Origin: Zanthoxylum bungeanum
Lineage: Eukaryota; Streptophyta; Magnoliopsida; Sapindales; Rutaceae
Assembly (NCBI GenBank): GCA_019454045.1
Contig: SKCR01033436.1
Coordinates: 42,874-106,873 of the forward strand
Length of the DNA stretch: 64,000 bases
Direction: 5' to 3'
Within the stretch, counting starts at the first letter, position 1; the number at the start of each line of letters is the position of its first letter. The notes under the pieces are model-generated. The model saw only the letters and a list, made by a program, of their open reading frames with translations, was not told the DNA's origin and did no database searches. This document shows positions 10,411-23,220 of this stretch, piece after piece. The position numbers and the translations under genes were made by a program.

Positions 10411-11378
10411 TTTCCATAAATCAAATAAATGGTTTACCAATATTTTGGCTTACAAAAGTCAAAGGCAACAAGCCTTCCAACAACTCCAACAACTCACATC
10501 ACTCAATCAAGTGACATTTGATTTGAAGCTTGATGTGACTAATGATTTGACGCTTGATTTGACTTGCTTGCCGCACTCGAATTCGAAATGCGAATGCGCT
10601 CGCAAATAATCCCGGGCTCGGGTTCGCTAATTCCAAATTAACGAATTTTCCGTTGCGACGTAATTAAATGATTATGCCTAGCGAAATCACTATTCACGTC
10701 GCTAACGAATTAATTCTAAATTAACTCGTTCGCCCGAATTAAAATCCAATTTTAATTCTGCGTCGAAAACCAATTTCTTATAATATATCAAATATATTAT
10801 TAATCGATTAATTCCAAATTAATCGTTATCTCTCTTTAATTGATATTTTATCCTAGATAAAATATCTCCGCAATTAATCCCAGATTAATTTTCTCTCTCT
10901 TCTAATTAATCCCAGATTAATTTAGAGTGCGAGTCATACATCATTGGTGAATCTTCGGGAAGCGACCCATGAGATCCCCGGATATGTTGGCAGTAAATAC
11001 GGTCGTCGGACTATCCGAACACGTAAGTACCTAGTACAACGTTTATACCGATTTACAAGACAAGGTTGGCTTCTAGCAAAGTGACAGGCCTACCCAATTC
11101 TCCAGAAACATGCTTACATGAATAAGCGATCTATATCAGGCGTAGTATACATAGTATTGTGTATGTCGATCCAGTATCGGATGATCACATGCTAGGCCTG
11201 GGGCTGGAATTGTGTCTGCCTCGTACGAAGCACATGTCAGATGTCTGGTAACTAGTCTCTATAATCGGATAAACCTGACCTTGTCATTTTATCCTGATAG
11301 ATGCAGCATTTAAGAGAACCAGTCTCGTATCCTACATGACCATCATCTCCACTATGACTGGAGTGATACTTCCATCTT

Positions 11379-11612
11379 GACATCTACTTAGGCAGGTAGC
11401 CGAGTACCAGGGACCATCTCTATTTTGTGGTCAGTAGGTCTTCGAGGCGGAAGGGACTTTGGCAACTCTGTAGGCATTACATCCCTGTATTCCATCAATA
11501 GTTCTTCAACCACATCTGGCACCTCCACTGTTTTCCCCAATTTAACTTCAATGAATTTCAATTCGTAAATGCAATTCGTAAATGCAATCGTATTACACCG
11601 ATTAAAGCTCTG
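11379..11612 (-). pseudogene. Gypsy pol fragment embedded in a Copia LTR
   Basis: Minus-strand frame with VEELLMEYRDVMPTEL, SLPPRRPTDHKIEMVPG and the leading VKLGKTVEVP. This is the linker between protease and RT in chromovirus-type Gypsy polyproteins, ending just before the RT core. LTR B has unrelated DNA of about 55 bp at the same place, with homologous LTR sequence on both sides. The fragment is therefore a later patch and not part of the LTR family. It encodes no complete domain. Confidence 0.8.
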
Positions 11613-12063
11613 GACGACCAAAACCAAAGTATATTGATTGTCACAAGTATTAGCGGTGCAAGTCTCAGGTTAAGATTAGTACACCTACCCTGATTTCGAA
11701 CTTCCATAGACACATAGTCATAATACCAATGGAATTCCGAGGGGGTCTATCCAGAGCGAAACTATTTCCCGTACCATCGGTAAAACACAACCTCCTATTA
11801 CACTTGCATGAGCATCCTATACCCAAATATATGAGAACTATGTCGTTGTGCCCTCACATCATTCTATTAATCCTTCGTGGACTGATACTGTCTCATATCA
11901 TTCTCAATCCATGAACTAATTATAGGGACCTCCTATCATTTATATATCTAGGTGATCTAATCACAAATTATAAGAGTGCAATCTCAATTGTCACATAGTT
12001 AATTTGTACAACAACACCATGATCCGTACAAATAGTGACGCTATGGGTCATAATTGTCCAACA

Positions 12064-12073
12064 ATCTCCCAGT
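12064..12073 (-). other. Polypurine tract of Copia I
   Basis: Minus strand ACTGGGAGAT directly before the LTR start TGTTGG. This is the plus-strand DNA primer of reverse transcription. Confidence 0.75.
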
Positions 12074-12099
12074 CACTCGAGTGTCTCACACCCGAACTA

Positions 12100-13785
12100 T
12101 GTACGGTTGGCTCAAACTGCTGAGGAAAGGCTTTCGTCAGCGGATTTGCATGATTATCGTCTGATGCGATTTATTCGATCATCACAACGCCACGATGTAT
12201 GATCCGAACGAATCAGATGAATAGTCGAAGTATATATCTGGATCGTTGATGAGACCATTAATTCTCTAGCTTGTGCTGATGCCTAGCTCAGCTGCTAACA
12301 GAATTATATCTAATCTAATTAGATTTTTTATCGACCCAGAAGGCTTCCATTGCTGCCTCAGCTGCAGCAATAACCCGCATTTGTTGTTTATTCGGTAACA
12401 GTATCTTGCTTGGAAGATTTCCAGCTCACTGTTCCGTTATTCAAACTGTATAGTACCGTTTGTGACTTATAGTCGTTTTATCGGTTTAGGAAACTTGCAG
12501 TAGTGATCTCAGTCACTTCAAGTTCTCATTCTCCACAGATTAAGACATCATCCTTAGTTCTCTAAGATACTAACGGATGTTCTTAATATCAATCCAGTGA
12601 CTATCACTTGGATTGGCCTGATTGTGACTCCATATGCTCAAAGCGTATGAGACACCAGGTCGCGTACATTTTTCAATGTACGAGTTCTCGGAGAGTTTTA
12701 ACAACTTTAAATCTTTCCCAGAAGATCTTTATTCCTATAATAAAGGTTTTTTCTCCCAAAAATTCCACGGAGAATATCTCAAAAGCCAAACATTCACCGA
12801 TTGTTATTATGAGAATATCATTTCCAAGAAATGACGTATTATCATTATTTATAGGACAGTATTGTCAGTGCGCTCCCACTAACCCTCTTATATACACAAG
12901 AATCATTTTCGTTTTGAATTAAATCATAAACTATTATGATTACACCAAAACAGTAATTCTAAGAACCTAATGTTTGCTTCAATCCAAACATGGATCGAAT
13001 AACCCGCAAAACTTGTTTGCTAGTTTTGGTACGACAAAACCGACAGGATGTTGTAAACATCTTCCTACTAGTTTCCTTTTCAGGAAAGCGATTTTCCCGT
13101 TCAGCTGCCATATTTCATAAATGAAACATGCAGCATTAGCAAGCATTATCCAAATGGATTCGCTGTGGCAACAGGTAAAAGGTTGAATCGTAATCGACAC
13201 AATGTTGATAACGATACATTTCCGCTAAAAGCCTAGCTTTATACGATGGTATGTTGTCTTCCATGTATGTCTTCCTTGAAGACTTATAAAGTACCAGTAG
13301 GCACAATGCATTGAGGTACTTTAACTAGTATCCAAACTTGTTGATATACATGGAATCCATTTCGGACTCATGGCACTTTGCCATAATAGGGAGTCGATAC
13401 CTTGTATCACTTCCTCATACGTAGTCAGTTGGTATTCCTCAATAAGATAGACAATCTTTATGAGGTGAGATCAGAAACCCATACCCCATGTTGTTTTCTG
13501 ACTCTCTCTGACATATGCGGTTCTTGTGTATACGAAGATTACTGGTATAGTTTCATCATTAATGAACTATATGTGTTCCATTAAGGAATATGTGCCTTGA
13601 ATATTGTTTCTCCGATTTTCATTGAGTTTTACTATCCTCCCATTTACCACTGCATATCGGTATTCCTCTTAGGAAAACCGCATGGTGAGCAACAATTACA
13701 TTGTTTTCTCGTGAGTTTGTATAAGTACTATACTTTGGTATCCCTAGGATAACCTACAATTGGCACTTATCCAATTTGGGTTTTA
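12100..13785 (-). pseudogene. Copia I RT and RNase H remnant
   Basis: Nucleotide alignment by eye with Copia II (44,800-46,660) is collinear: RNase H at about 12,100-12,640, RT to about 13,680, then the integrase-RT linker. Many stops and indels leave only short open pieces, so I do not translate it. The block ends at 13,785, where solo LTR X1 is inserted. Confidence 0.75.
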
Positions 13786-14429
13786 GTTTGTGTAGGCATT
13801 GTATTTTTGCATGTGAAACCTGATGATGAGTCTCATTTGGAGGCACTACCTTTTGAGTCACGGAAGCCGCGGGAAACGGATATCGGAAGGGGAAATTTAG
13901 AATAAACAAGGTTCATTGTTTTCGTTCGTGCTGCGTTCGAACGGCAAACAGATTGCGGGCGTTCGTGTCGCGTTCGAGGAAGCGTTCGAACGGTGTCGGT
14001 AATTCTGGTTTTGCTGCTAGCCTCACACCCCAGCCCATTTAGCTCCCCAAAGCCCATAAAACATATCCCAATTTAATTAAACTAAACATTAAACATTAAA
14101 TAAAATATTTAAACCATTTACCAATTAAATAAAACACAAAATATAATCATACCTAATAAAGATAAATCAAACATATTAACTTCCTAACTAAACAAATCAC
14201 ATACTAAATTAAAAAGATGTCATGCCTAATTAAAATCAATCCTAACCAATTAAAACCAATCAAATATTTGACTTCCTAATCTAATAATGCATCTACCAAT
14301 TTAAAATAGTTGACTTCCTAATTTAAAATATTTTGTCCCCCCTCAATCTTGTGTATACCATCCTTAGGACTCCTAATTTGGAAACTAGATCTCTTCCTTG
14401 TGAGACAAGGGCAAACCCTAGCTCTCTTC

Positions 14430-14438
14430 TATATAAAC
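14430..14438 (+). promoter_or_regulatory. TATA box of X1
   Basis: TATATAAAC about 640 bp into the LTR, followed by a CT-rich leader. Confidence 0.6.
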
Positions 14439-14544
14439 ATGCATTGACCTACCCACACGATCTCTCCACTCTCTCTAATACACGCCCAAGACAAAAAAAA
14501 CACTTCACATATACACAAAAAGAGAACAAAGAGCCCGAACCATC

Positions 14545-14800
14545 TCCTCCATAGCCGAGACAACAAGAGCCTCAATCCTCCAGCATAACCGAATCCACTA
14601 CAAGCAATAATCCTCCAAAGCCGAATCCACCACAAGCAACTATCCTCCATAGCCGAATCCAAATCACCAACAACCACCATAGCCGAATCCAAAACAAACC
14701 AAACTCACCCTTAGCTGAATCCAGAAAACCAAAATCCTTCAAAGTCGAGACCACCACAAGCAATAACCCTCCTTAGCCGAATCAAAACACTCCCCTCCTC
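14545..14800 (+). repeat. Interspersed AGCCGAATCC repeats in X1
   Basis: About eight imperfect units of 25-40 bp built on 'cctccatagccgaatccaccacaagcaa'. The array is absent from X2 and largely explains why X1 is longer. Confidence 0.8.
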
Positions 14801-15230
14801 CACCGAGAACACATCCCCCCATGCAGCCCTTACAACCACTGAAACACCCCATAATAAACACTCAAAACCAGCCCCCTTAAACACGCCTAAACAGCCCCTG
14901 AATCACCTTAAAACAGCAGCCCAAATCCTCTTAAAACAGTCCCTAAAAACCTTAAAAACAGTAACATAAAAACTGCATTCATAATCCTTAAAATAATCAC
15001 ACACAACTGGACTAAGAACCCACACAAACTTGGAACAGTTCATTGAAACGTCAAAACAGGTGGCCTGAGCAGTGAGCAGCAAAACAGAGGCCGAACAGGA
15101 GCAGAACAGAGTTCGAACCGCAAGCAAAACAACAAAGCAGTGAGCTAGGACGCTAAACCAGTGAACCGGAGAAGTTGAGGAGCTGTACCCTTCCGACGTC
15201 CGTGAAACGCAAGCCTGAAAGTTGGCAAAA

Positions 15231-15245
15231 AGGTTAGACCTGAGG
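15231..15245 (+). promoter_or_regulatory. Conserved LTR motif AGGTNNNACCTGAGG (X1)
   Basis: AGGTTAGACCTGAGG, a hyphenated palindrome (AGGT..ACCT) plus GAGG. The same motif is at 26,246, 28,114, 36,608 and 54,197 with variable central bases. It lies downstream of the TATA box, so probably in the transcript. Role unknown. Confidence 0.6.
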
Positions 15246-15407
15246 GTATCTCTCACACTCATTTTTTTTTGTATTATTTGTTAAATATTACTTGCATGAT
15301 TGTCATGTTGAAATGCATGTTGTGGCCCTTGAGTAGATAAATATGCATGAATTATGAGATGTAGTATGTTGTGGCTGTGGAATAAAATAAGAGACGTGTC
15401 AACTCTC

Positions 15408-15503
15408 GCGGTATATCGGATGGAAACCCGGACATAAATTTCATAGCCGATTCCGAATGGACGGTAATATGATCTGTACTCGGGACACAACTCCATGTAC
15501 CGC
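15408..15503 (+). other. Structured LTR block, copy 1 (X1)
   Basis: A segment of about 96 nt bounded by GCGGTA (15,408) and TACCGC (15,498), with inner arms ATCGG and CCGAT and an ATGG/CCAT pair inside the outer arms. The arms covary in the other four copies. It lies about 1 kb downstream of the X1 TATA box. Confidence 0.6.
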
Positions 15504-15584
15504 TTGAGTAAACGGCACCCTCTTTTGTTTTGTGTTGCTTTTGTTTATTTTTCGTCACTTGAATTCTGTATGTTGTTTATTTAT

Positions 15585-16065
15585 GCATGATTCAATCGAG
15601 CGCATGGGCTTAGTAAGTGGAATGAAAGATCCCCTATGGGGAGGGGTTAAAGCCCTTTACCACGATGCTTTGCCGCGCCGGTTGATGTGTGTTCGGTTGG
15701 ATGCAAGATACGTCCAATCGGGCATACTTAGTTTGATATTATTGTCTTTATCTTTCTATGCATGGTTCAATCAAGCGCATGGGCTTAGTAAGTGGAATGA
15801 AAGATCCCTTATGGGGATGGGTTAAAACCCTTTACCACGATGCTTTGCCGCGCCGGTTGATGTGTGTTCGGATTGGATGTAAGATGTGTTCAATCGGGCA
15901 TACTTGGTTTTGATATGATTGACTCTATTTTTGTATGTATGATGCGATCGAGTGCATGGGCTTAGTATGTTGGTCTAAAGGTCCTCGCTTTGAGAGACCA
16001 AGAGCCCCAAAAGGCCACCTTTACGGCAGTACTTCGCCGCGCCCCTTTATTTTGTTGTTTATGTA
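15585..16065 (+). repeat. Tandem array of about 175-bp units in X1
   Basis: Units start near 15,585, 15,760 and 15,937. Each contains 'gcgcatgggcttagta', 'ccctttaccacgatgctt' and 'gccgcgcc'. Units 1 and 2 are close copies; unit 3 diverges in the middle. X2 holds the same array at 28,426-28,890. Confidence 0.85.
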
Positions 16066-16094
16066 TTGCGTCCCATTTCATGCATCAGGTCTGT

Positions 16095-16365
16095 TCCCGT
16101 TCGAACGCGTTTACGAACGCAACTCGAACGCGCATGCATTTTGCCTTATCATGCATCAGGTCTCATTTACGTTCGAATGCGTTCACGAACGCCATACGAA
16201 CGTGAGCATTCTGTTTCATTTCCGTTCGAACGCGTTAACAAACGCCATATGAACGTGAGCATTCTGTTTCATTTCCATTCGAACGCGTTATCAAACGCCA
16301 TACGAAAGCGAACCTTCTGTTTACCGTTCGAACGCGTTTACGAACGCTACACGAATGCGAACACA
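16095..16365 (+). repeat. TTCGAACGCGTT palindrome array in X1
   Basis: Five units with TTCGAA centres at 16,100, 16,172, 16,225, 16,278 and 16,327 (spacing 72, 53, 53, 49). Each has CGTTCGAACG and AACGCGTT palindromes followed by an ACGAACGC half. Two more palindromes occur near the LTR start (13,935 and 13,982). Confidence 0.85.
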
Positions 16366-16571
16366 CTGAACTGAGACATATTCATCACATGCCATGTATA
16401 ATTGTTTCTTAGGTGATTGTTTTATGGAACCACACATAGTCATTCTTATCTTTGTGCACATAATAATGAAAAGCATGTTTATTCCATTAGTTGCGTCATT
16501 TGCCTTAGTCTTTATTTAACGCATTACGATTCATATACCTATGCCATGATGACTTTGGAGTATTATTTCTT

Positions 16572-16667
16572 GTGATATATCGGATGGAAACCCAGACATA
16601 AATTCCGTAGCCGATTCCGAATGGACGGTAATGCGGTCTGTACTTGGGATACAATTCCACGTATCAC
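16572..16667 (+). other. Structured LTR block, copy 2 (X1)
   Basis: Second copy in the same LTR, about 1.16 kb after the first. Outer arms GTGATA and TATCAC differ from copy 1 at two positions, with matching changes on both sides. Inner arms are ATCGG/CCGAT. Confidence 0.6.
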
Positions 16668-17134
16668 TTGGAAAGGTGCTCACATGTATGCTTGTGCGGT
16701 TATTATGTATGCTTGTGTTTTTCATGAATATGATATGATGAATGAAGTTGTATGTTCGTTGTTACTTTGAGGTATTTTCAGGCATGTGTTTTTAGATGTG
16801 AGATATATGTGAAATGTATGTATAAGTTTGATTTTGTACCCGTGAATTTAGAAGCATGATACTCTTGGAAATAAGTGCTACTTAAGCCTGATTAAATTAT
16901 TACATAAATCTTGTCATTACAAGTGGCATAAGTAAGGGACCATTCCGAACCCAATGGTTTGAGGTCTTCCCTTGCGAGGGGTGAGTGCGGCCTTAAATCT
17001 CATTTTCCCGGTTCACACCGGGTGGCGACTCCATTATTCTCCGGTTTAGTCCCCCGTGGCTACTCCGTACTCCCGACCGGGCCGCGAGCCCGGGACAGCA
17101 TGCGTCGCCCCAGATTCTGTGTTCCCACAGTTTG

Positions 17135-18965
17135 GTATCATCCAAACATATGCCTAGCATACCCAAATATACAGGAATGTGAAACCCGGTTTCTTTCATG
17201 TTCATATGATATCTGTCAAACAGATATTATGGAACCTTATTCTAAATAAGTTCTACACTATTTATGCTTATCCTATGATGGAAATGGTAGCTCAGAGCGA
17301 CTCATGATTAACCTTATCATGTCCAACAAAATTCGGTTACTCTGTTCGGACACACCGTCAAACTGACGTGTTTCGGGAGGAGTCCTCATTTGAAAGAATA
17401 CTTTACTCTTTCAAGTATATTAGAAACTCATTGCTTAAGAATTTTCCATTACGGTCTTACCGTGACTGTTTAATACTTTAGCTGATATGTTTGTCTATTT
17501 TCGTGTCGAAACTCTAAAAGTTTCCGATTTGTGTTCTTCAAAAGAAACACATAACCATAATGCGATGCCACATCCGTAAAGGTCACGAAATATTCATATC
17601 CACCTCTAGCCTAGCTAGATATGGGCCCACTTGCCTCACTGTGAACTAGGGCTTACAGATCAGTGGCATTTACACTTTTACCAAATAATTAGTGTTTTAG
17701 GCAATTTGCCCAATAAACTAGATTCGTAGACTTTATTTGATTGGAATCAAATGTGTCCTGGTACCCACTCTCCGAAAGAGTGGATATACGATTCTTGTTT
17801 AATTGTGTCCCAGACAACAATGCCACTTGTCAGTTTCTTCTGATCAAATCAGTTTGAGCTATTTGTTTGTCATGTTATATATTTGAGATTTATTTATATT
17901 CAAAATATAAATGCTGTTATTCACATCTAATGTGTTTATCTCAATATCATCTTTATATAATGAAACACTTTAGTATTCTAGAATATAAAGGTTCACCCGG
18001 AGCGGGTTAAACACTGATATAGAGATAATATTTCTAGTCAAACTAGTCACATTATAACAGTTTCTAATTTAAGCACATACCCGAAGGTAGTTCCTAAATT
18101 AGGTATCTACGGTTAAAACAGCGACTTTCGTCCCGTTTCCAATTCGCAGATTAATCTCGATTGAAGTCAGTATCATGTTCAAAACAGATTCTGAACATCA
18201 ATGCATATATTTATGTATCACACTAAGTATATAAAATCTAATTTCAATACTAGTCATGAACATATTTATGAAAAACATATTTGAAGTCAGAGCCTTGCTC
18301 GTCTTCAATTCCTTCATGTCTGCTTTGTCCAAACGGCAGTCACGCTTCCGCGATCCCGTTTGCCACATTTAGGCAGACATTTTAGGATATGTCCTTTATC
18401 TTCCTAGAAGATTATAATGATTTTGCCTTTGCCATTTTTCACATTCCAGTAGCCTTTGGCCAAGCCTCGGGTTTCTAGAATATCGAATTAAGGTGCGCCT
18501 TGCGCTACTTGCCTAGTTGCAAACTTTGACTTTGTCTCCTTGAGAATAGTCATTAACTCTCTAAGAGTTATTTATTGCAATTTAGTACTTCTAAAATCTA
18601 AGTATAGATTTATGAAGATCCTTCAATTTCATTATCATACTTTAAGGATCTAACCCTTAGTTCTGACAAAGAAATTAAGGAGTCTACTGCGACAAGCTAA
18701 ATGGATTAAGCACTAAAGTTATCATCACATGAATCTTCCAAAGATCATGCTCTACTAATTGCTTAACTCCGGGCCTAGGCATAATATGTTATTTTATCAA
18801 ATAAAGTAACTTATTATTTTCCAGGACCATCCTGAAATTTATTCCCAATTTTGAAAATTAAACCATTTAAATACATTTTCCCTAGGGTTATGTTTTAAAT
18901 GTCAATCTTTCAATTTTAATCTTGATTTTAATAGTCCAACTATTTAATCAACGATTTTGGTACTA
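17135..18965 (-). pseudogene. Copia I integrase, protease and gag remnant
   Basis: Collinear with Copia II 46,663-48,681: integrase core (about 17,135-17,690), GAG-pre-integrase and protease (to about 18,250), then gag (18,290-18,965). The gag start codon is lost. Stops and indels are dense throughout. Confidence 0.7.
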
Positions 18966-21197
18966 TTTATTATAATGATTATAATAGTCCAACTATTTAA
19001 TCAACTATAAATTAAATTGTTTGAATATAGTCCAACTATTAATTAAAACAACATTTAAATATTAGTCCAACTAACATTTAATTCATTTGACGACGAATGA
19101 TATTTGTTTGAGCGCGTATGGCAAGTAATTAAACGAATATTGCAAATTCAATTCCTGCCTCCAACTATTTTTCGGCGAGCCTCTAACTCTCTGTTGAGTA
19201 GTCGGGAAATCGTGTTTCCTAGCGGGCTAGGATCCCGTTAAATATCACATAATCTTGACTTTGGCCAACAAATTGTATGATAATTAACTAGGTAGATCTC
19301 TAAGATCAATTGGATCCAATCCAATTCCTAGATCCAGTAGGGGGACATCCAAGTCCGAAACATATATCTTATATATATGCCAATACATCCAATGTATTGC
19401 CTAACCTTTTTCCTCTGAATCAACTAAGCCTTGGCTTTGGCACAACAAACTTAGTGATCCCAGTAAGCGCGACCCATTGACCATGGAAAGTTTCAAAATC
19501 AATGTCGATGGACAATAAGTGGTCTTGACTTTGGCCAACAAACCACAACTTGGACAAGACACCAATATGTAACAAAGCTCTCGTGATTCAAACACATCCT
19601 CGACGGAAAAAGGCCTTGACTTTGGCCAACAAGCCAATGTCAGTCTCAGATCTTGAGTAAGAATCACTCAATAGAAGGAAAAACGCTTAATATTGTTTGA
19701 GGGTTTTTCGCGTGCAAATTGGCAACCAATTTATTATCTTTGTTAAGGTCTCATCATCATACACCATTAAACATGCATTCTAAACACATAATAAAGCGCG
19801 TATAATAAATTAATAATGATATGCGGATGAATACTTTACACATTGATCCTAGATCAAATCTCTCACTTTCTCTCTCCCACTAGCACAAGTATTACTTCTA
19901 CCCATTACACTACACTTCTAAAGAAACCTCATTTACATTGAGGGAAATAGGTGACAAGAGAATAAAAACAGTATGGAGGTGATAAGGCTGGACACTCAGG
20001 TCCAATTAATCAATTCCAAATTTATTACAACAATTTCTAAAATTGCCCCACCCATCTAATATCCATCCGATATACATTATTCATGCATCGTAACCATGTA
20101 TTCACACAAGCATGCTATCAATCAATCTAATCAAATTAATTAATCTGATAATTAGTGACCATCCAATGTTCAAACAACGATTTGATTTTGCGCGAGTCAA
20201 ACTCTTTTTGCGAATAAGTACTCAAAGTACGAATTCTCGAATTAAATTAAACTACAAAATTAAATCCAATTCAATTTGTATTTAATACTAATTCACTATT
20301 TAATTCCAAATTAAATACTACACTTTATTAATAAACATTTTACGACTTAAATTCCAAATTTAATCGTTACGGGTCTCAAAGCCCGATTAACGTCCAACGT
20401 TAATTTAATTAAAGTCCAATGGGCTTTTAATTAATTTCATAAGGCGTGGACTTTTGGTTAACTCGGGTCAAACCCAATAACCAAAGTCCAATCCGGGAAT
20501 TACCCCATAAGCCCAGAAGTCAATTTTGGCCCATTAGGCCCAATTAAACTTTAAAGGTCCATTAGTCGCATTTGGGCTTTATGGAGGCGGTTTTGGGCCC
20601 AATTGGATCCAACCAATTTTGCCTAAACCCAATTTGGTACAACCAAGCCCAATAAGCCCAATAACAACATTACAAGCCCAAATCCAATTTAAGCCCAAAT
20701 AATTTAATTCCAAAAAATTCCAAATTTCTCAATTAAATTACCTAAAGTGTATAACATTATTAATTAAGCAAATCAATATTTCCAAAACACCAAATTAGCA
20801 TAATTAATCATGCTTATCAACATTAAATCATGTCCAACACAATTTAACAAAAATCAAACCCATTCATGCTTATATATGTCTCGGCCATGTGGTGATTTTA
20901 TGTCCGATTCGGTTTCAATCCAATTAAATCCTCAATCAACATTAAATCAACATTTCCAATCGTTTCCAACTCATCTAATGATCAACGAAACAAAAATCCA
21001 AGACATTTAGGGCATCTATTACATTCGGCCAAGCCAAGTTTTGGGTAAAAAATTGATCCAATCCAATTTCATGAAATTGATCCAATCAAACTTCAATTAA
21101 ACATGTTTTAAACATACTCAAACATCCAATTTAATTAAATCATGCTCAAACACATTTTACCCAAATTTTAACCCTAAATAATTTTCATGCTCAATAT
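18966..21197 (-). other. Copia I 5' leader
   Basis: A 2.2-kb non-coding leader between primer site and gag. It includes four diverged CTTGACTTTGGCCAACAA repeats (19,254-19,640), short 'gtccaactatt' repeats (18,940-19,080), and a GGCCCAAT/AAGCCCA-rich stretch (20,470-20,720). Copia II has the same layout. I see no ORF of substance. Confidence 0.6.
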
Positions 21198-21212
21198 TGG
21201 CTCAAGATACCA
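21198..21212 (-). other. Primer binding site of Copia I (initiator Met, mutated)
   Basis: Minus strand TGGTATCTTGAGCCA. It differs from TGGTATCAGAGCCA, found in Copia II, by a small change in the middle. It is 1 nt from LTR B. Confidence 0.75.
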
Positions 21213-21213
21213 T

Positions 21214-23215
21214 TGTTGGATTCTCTAAGGTCCAAGGATCATTATCAAGCAATGAAAAACAAGTGAATACAACAAAGGAGAATGGCGGAATCGTACTCAC
21301 ATCGAACGGATTGGATGCTACGAAGAACAAAAATTTTTTGCTCCCTCCAAGTGCATTCGGCAGTGAGGAATTTTTTATCTTCATTTTCGGCCATGGATGG
21401 GTGAATCAAGCTCCAAACTTTCTTGTTAAATCATTCCATGCACACGGGTGGGTTTCCCTATCACCTACGGATGACTCTAGAGTGTGTTAGCACCTTGATT
21501 TTGCAACAAAATCATTGATTTTCCTCTCTTACTGCTCACGACAGTGAGCAAACCAGAAACAGTGGACTGCCCACTTTGGGCGTGAAGATGAAGAGGAAAA
21601 AGAGAAAGAAAATGTGTGTTGAATTGTTGGTAAAGTGTATCTAATACACTTATATATTTTCCATAAATTAAATAAATGGTTTACCAATATTTTGGCTTAC
21701 AAAAGTCAAAGGCAACAAGCCTTCCAACAACTCACATCACTCAATCAAGTGACATTTGATTTGACGCTTGATGTGACTAATGATTTGACGCTTGATTTGA
21801 CTTGCGTGCCGCACTCGAATTCGAAATGCGAATGCGCTCGCAAATAATCCCGGGCTCGGGTTCGCTAATTCCAAATTAATGAATTTTCCGTTGCGATGTA
21901 ATTAAATGATTATGCCTAGCGAAATCACTATTCACGTCGCTAATGAATTAATTCTAAATTAACTTGTTCGCCCGAATTAAAATCCAATTTTAATTCCGTG
22001 TCGAAATCCAATTTCTTATAATATATCAAATATATTATTTAATCGATTAATTCCAAATTAATCGTTATCTCTCTTTAATTAATATTTTATCCTAGATAAA
22101 ATATCTCCGGAATTAATACCAGATTAATTTTCTCTCCCTTCTAATTAATCCCAGATTAATTTAGAGTGCGAGTCATACGTCATTGGTGAATCTTCGGGAA
22201 GCGACCCATGAGATCCCCAGATATGTTGGCAGTAAATACGATCGTCGGACTATCCGAACACGTAAGTACCTAGTACTACGTTTATACCGATTTACAAGAC
22301 AAGGTTGGCTTCTAGCAAAGCGCCATGCCTACCCAATTCTCCAGAAACATGCTTACAGGAATAAGCGATCTATATCAGGCGTAGTATACGTAGTATGTGT
22401 ATGTCGATCCAGTATCAGATGATCACGTGTTAGGCCTGGGGCTGGAATTGTGTCTGCCCCGTACGAAGCACATGTCGGATGTCTGGTAACTAGTCTCTAA
22501 AATCGGATAAACCTGACCTGGTCATTTTATCCCGATAGCTGCAACATTTAAGAGAACCAGTCCCGTATCCTCAGTGACCATCATCTCCACTATGACGGGA
22601 GTGATACTTCCGTCTTGACATCACACCCAACACACTACGATTCTCGATATACCCAGAAGAGGCGTACACAGAAATCGGTTAAAGCCCTGGACGACCAAAA
22701 CCAAAGTATATTGATTGTCGCAAGTATTACCGGTGCAAGTCTCAGGTTAAGACCAAATACACCTACCCTGATTTCAGACTTCCATAGACACATAGTCATA
22801 CTACCAATGGAATTCCGAGGGGGTCTATCCAGAGCGAAGCTGTTTCCCGTACCATCGGTAAAAAACAACCTCCTATTACACTTGTATGAGCATCCTATAC
22901 CCAAATGTATGAGAACTATGTCGTTGTGCCCTCACAACGCGCACAAGTGTAATACCAGTCTTTTACGCATTTATCGATGTTCAATCTCGACAATGCTCTG
23001 ACTAGGGATATTTAATGATTAATCCTTCGTGGAGTGATATTGTCTCATATCATTCTCAATCCAGGAACTAATCATAGGGACCTCCTATCATTTATATATC
23101 TAGGTGATCTAATCACAAATGATAAGAGTGTAATCTCATTTGTCACATAGTTAATTTGTACAACAACACCATGATCCATACAAATAGTGACGCTATGGGT
23201 CATAATTGTCCAACA
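21214..23215 (-). mobile_element. Copia I 5' LTR (LTR B)
   Basis: 2,002 bp, TGTTGGATTCTC...GTCCAACA on the plus strand. It lacks the Gypsy patch of LTR A and keeps the 90-bp segment deleted there, so it is closer to the original LTR. TATA box at 21,648-21,657 (minus). Confidence 0.9.
21648..21657 (-). promoter_or_regulatory. TATA box of Copia I LTR B
   Basis: ATATATAAGT on the minus strand, same context as in LTR A. Confidence 0.6.
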
Positions 23216-23220
23216 TATAC

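Larger units (their letters stand above)
9967..12063 (-). mobile_element. Copia I 3' LTR (LTR A)
   Basis: 2,097 bp, TGTTGGATTCTC...GTCCAACA on the plus strand. Relative to LTR B it has a replacement of about 230 bp with Gypsy pol sequence (11,379-11,612) and lacks about 90 bp near 11,855. TATA box ATATATAAGT (minus) at 10,401-10,410. Confidence 0.9.
13791..17129 (+). mobile_element. Family X solo LTR, copy X1
   Basis: 3,339 bp, TGTAGGCATTG...GTTCCCACA, flanked by perfect duplications GTTTG (13,786-13,790 and 17,130-17,134). Removing it restores the Copia I reading 'tttggtatcatc', seen uninterrupted in Copia II at 46,663. It carries a TATA box, three repeat arrays and two copies of the structured block. 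Its tail (16,918-17,090) is homologous to family Y LTRs. It is a large Tat/Ogre-type LTR by homology to Y. No internal region remains. Confidence 0.92.
9967..23215 (-). mobile_element. Copia I: complete but decayed LTR retrotransposon
   Basis: LTR A (9,967-12,063) and LTR B (21,214-23,215) are direct copies flanked by a perfect target duplication TATAC (9,962-9,966 and 23,216-23,220). Minus order: LTR B, initiator-Met-type primer site, long leader, gag, protease, integrase, RT, RNase H, polypurine tract, LTR A. It is the same family as Copia II but with far more stops. A family-X solo LTR (13,791-17,129) is inserted between the integrase and RT regions. Confidence 0.9.

Noticed and set aside
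13820..13850. Possible hammerhead ribozyme (CTGATGA followed by a hairpin near the X1 LTR start)
   Set aside because: The hairpin is present but the conserved GAAA after stem II is missing, and other copies do not keep CTGATGA. It is not a credible hammerhead core.
14903..15262. 119-codon minus-strand frame in X1
   Set aside because: Lies inside the LTR leader, low complexity, not conserved in X2.
16095..16365. CRISPR-like array
   Set aside because: Units are contiguous tandem repeats with no unique spacers, in a plant LTR.
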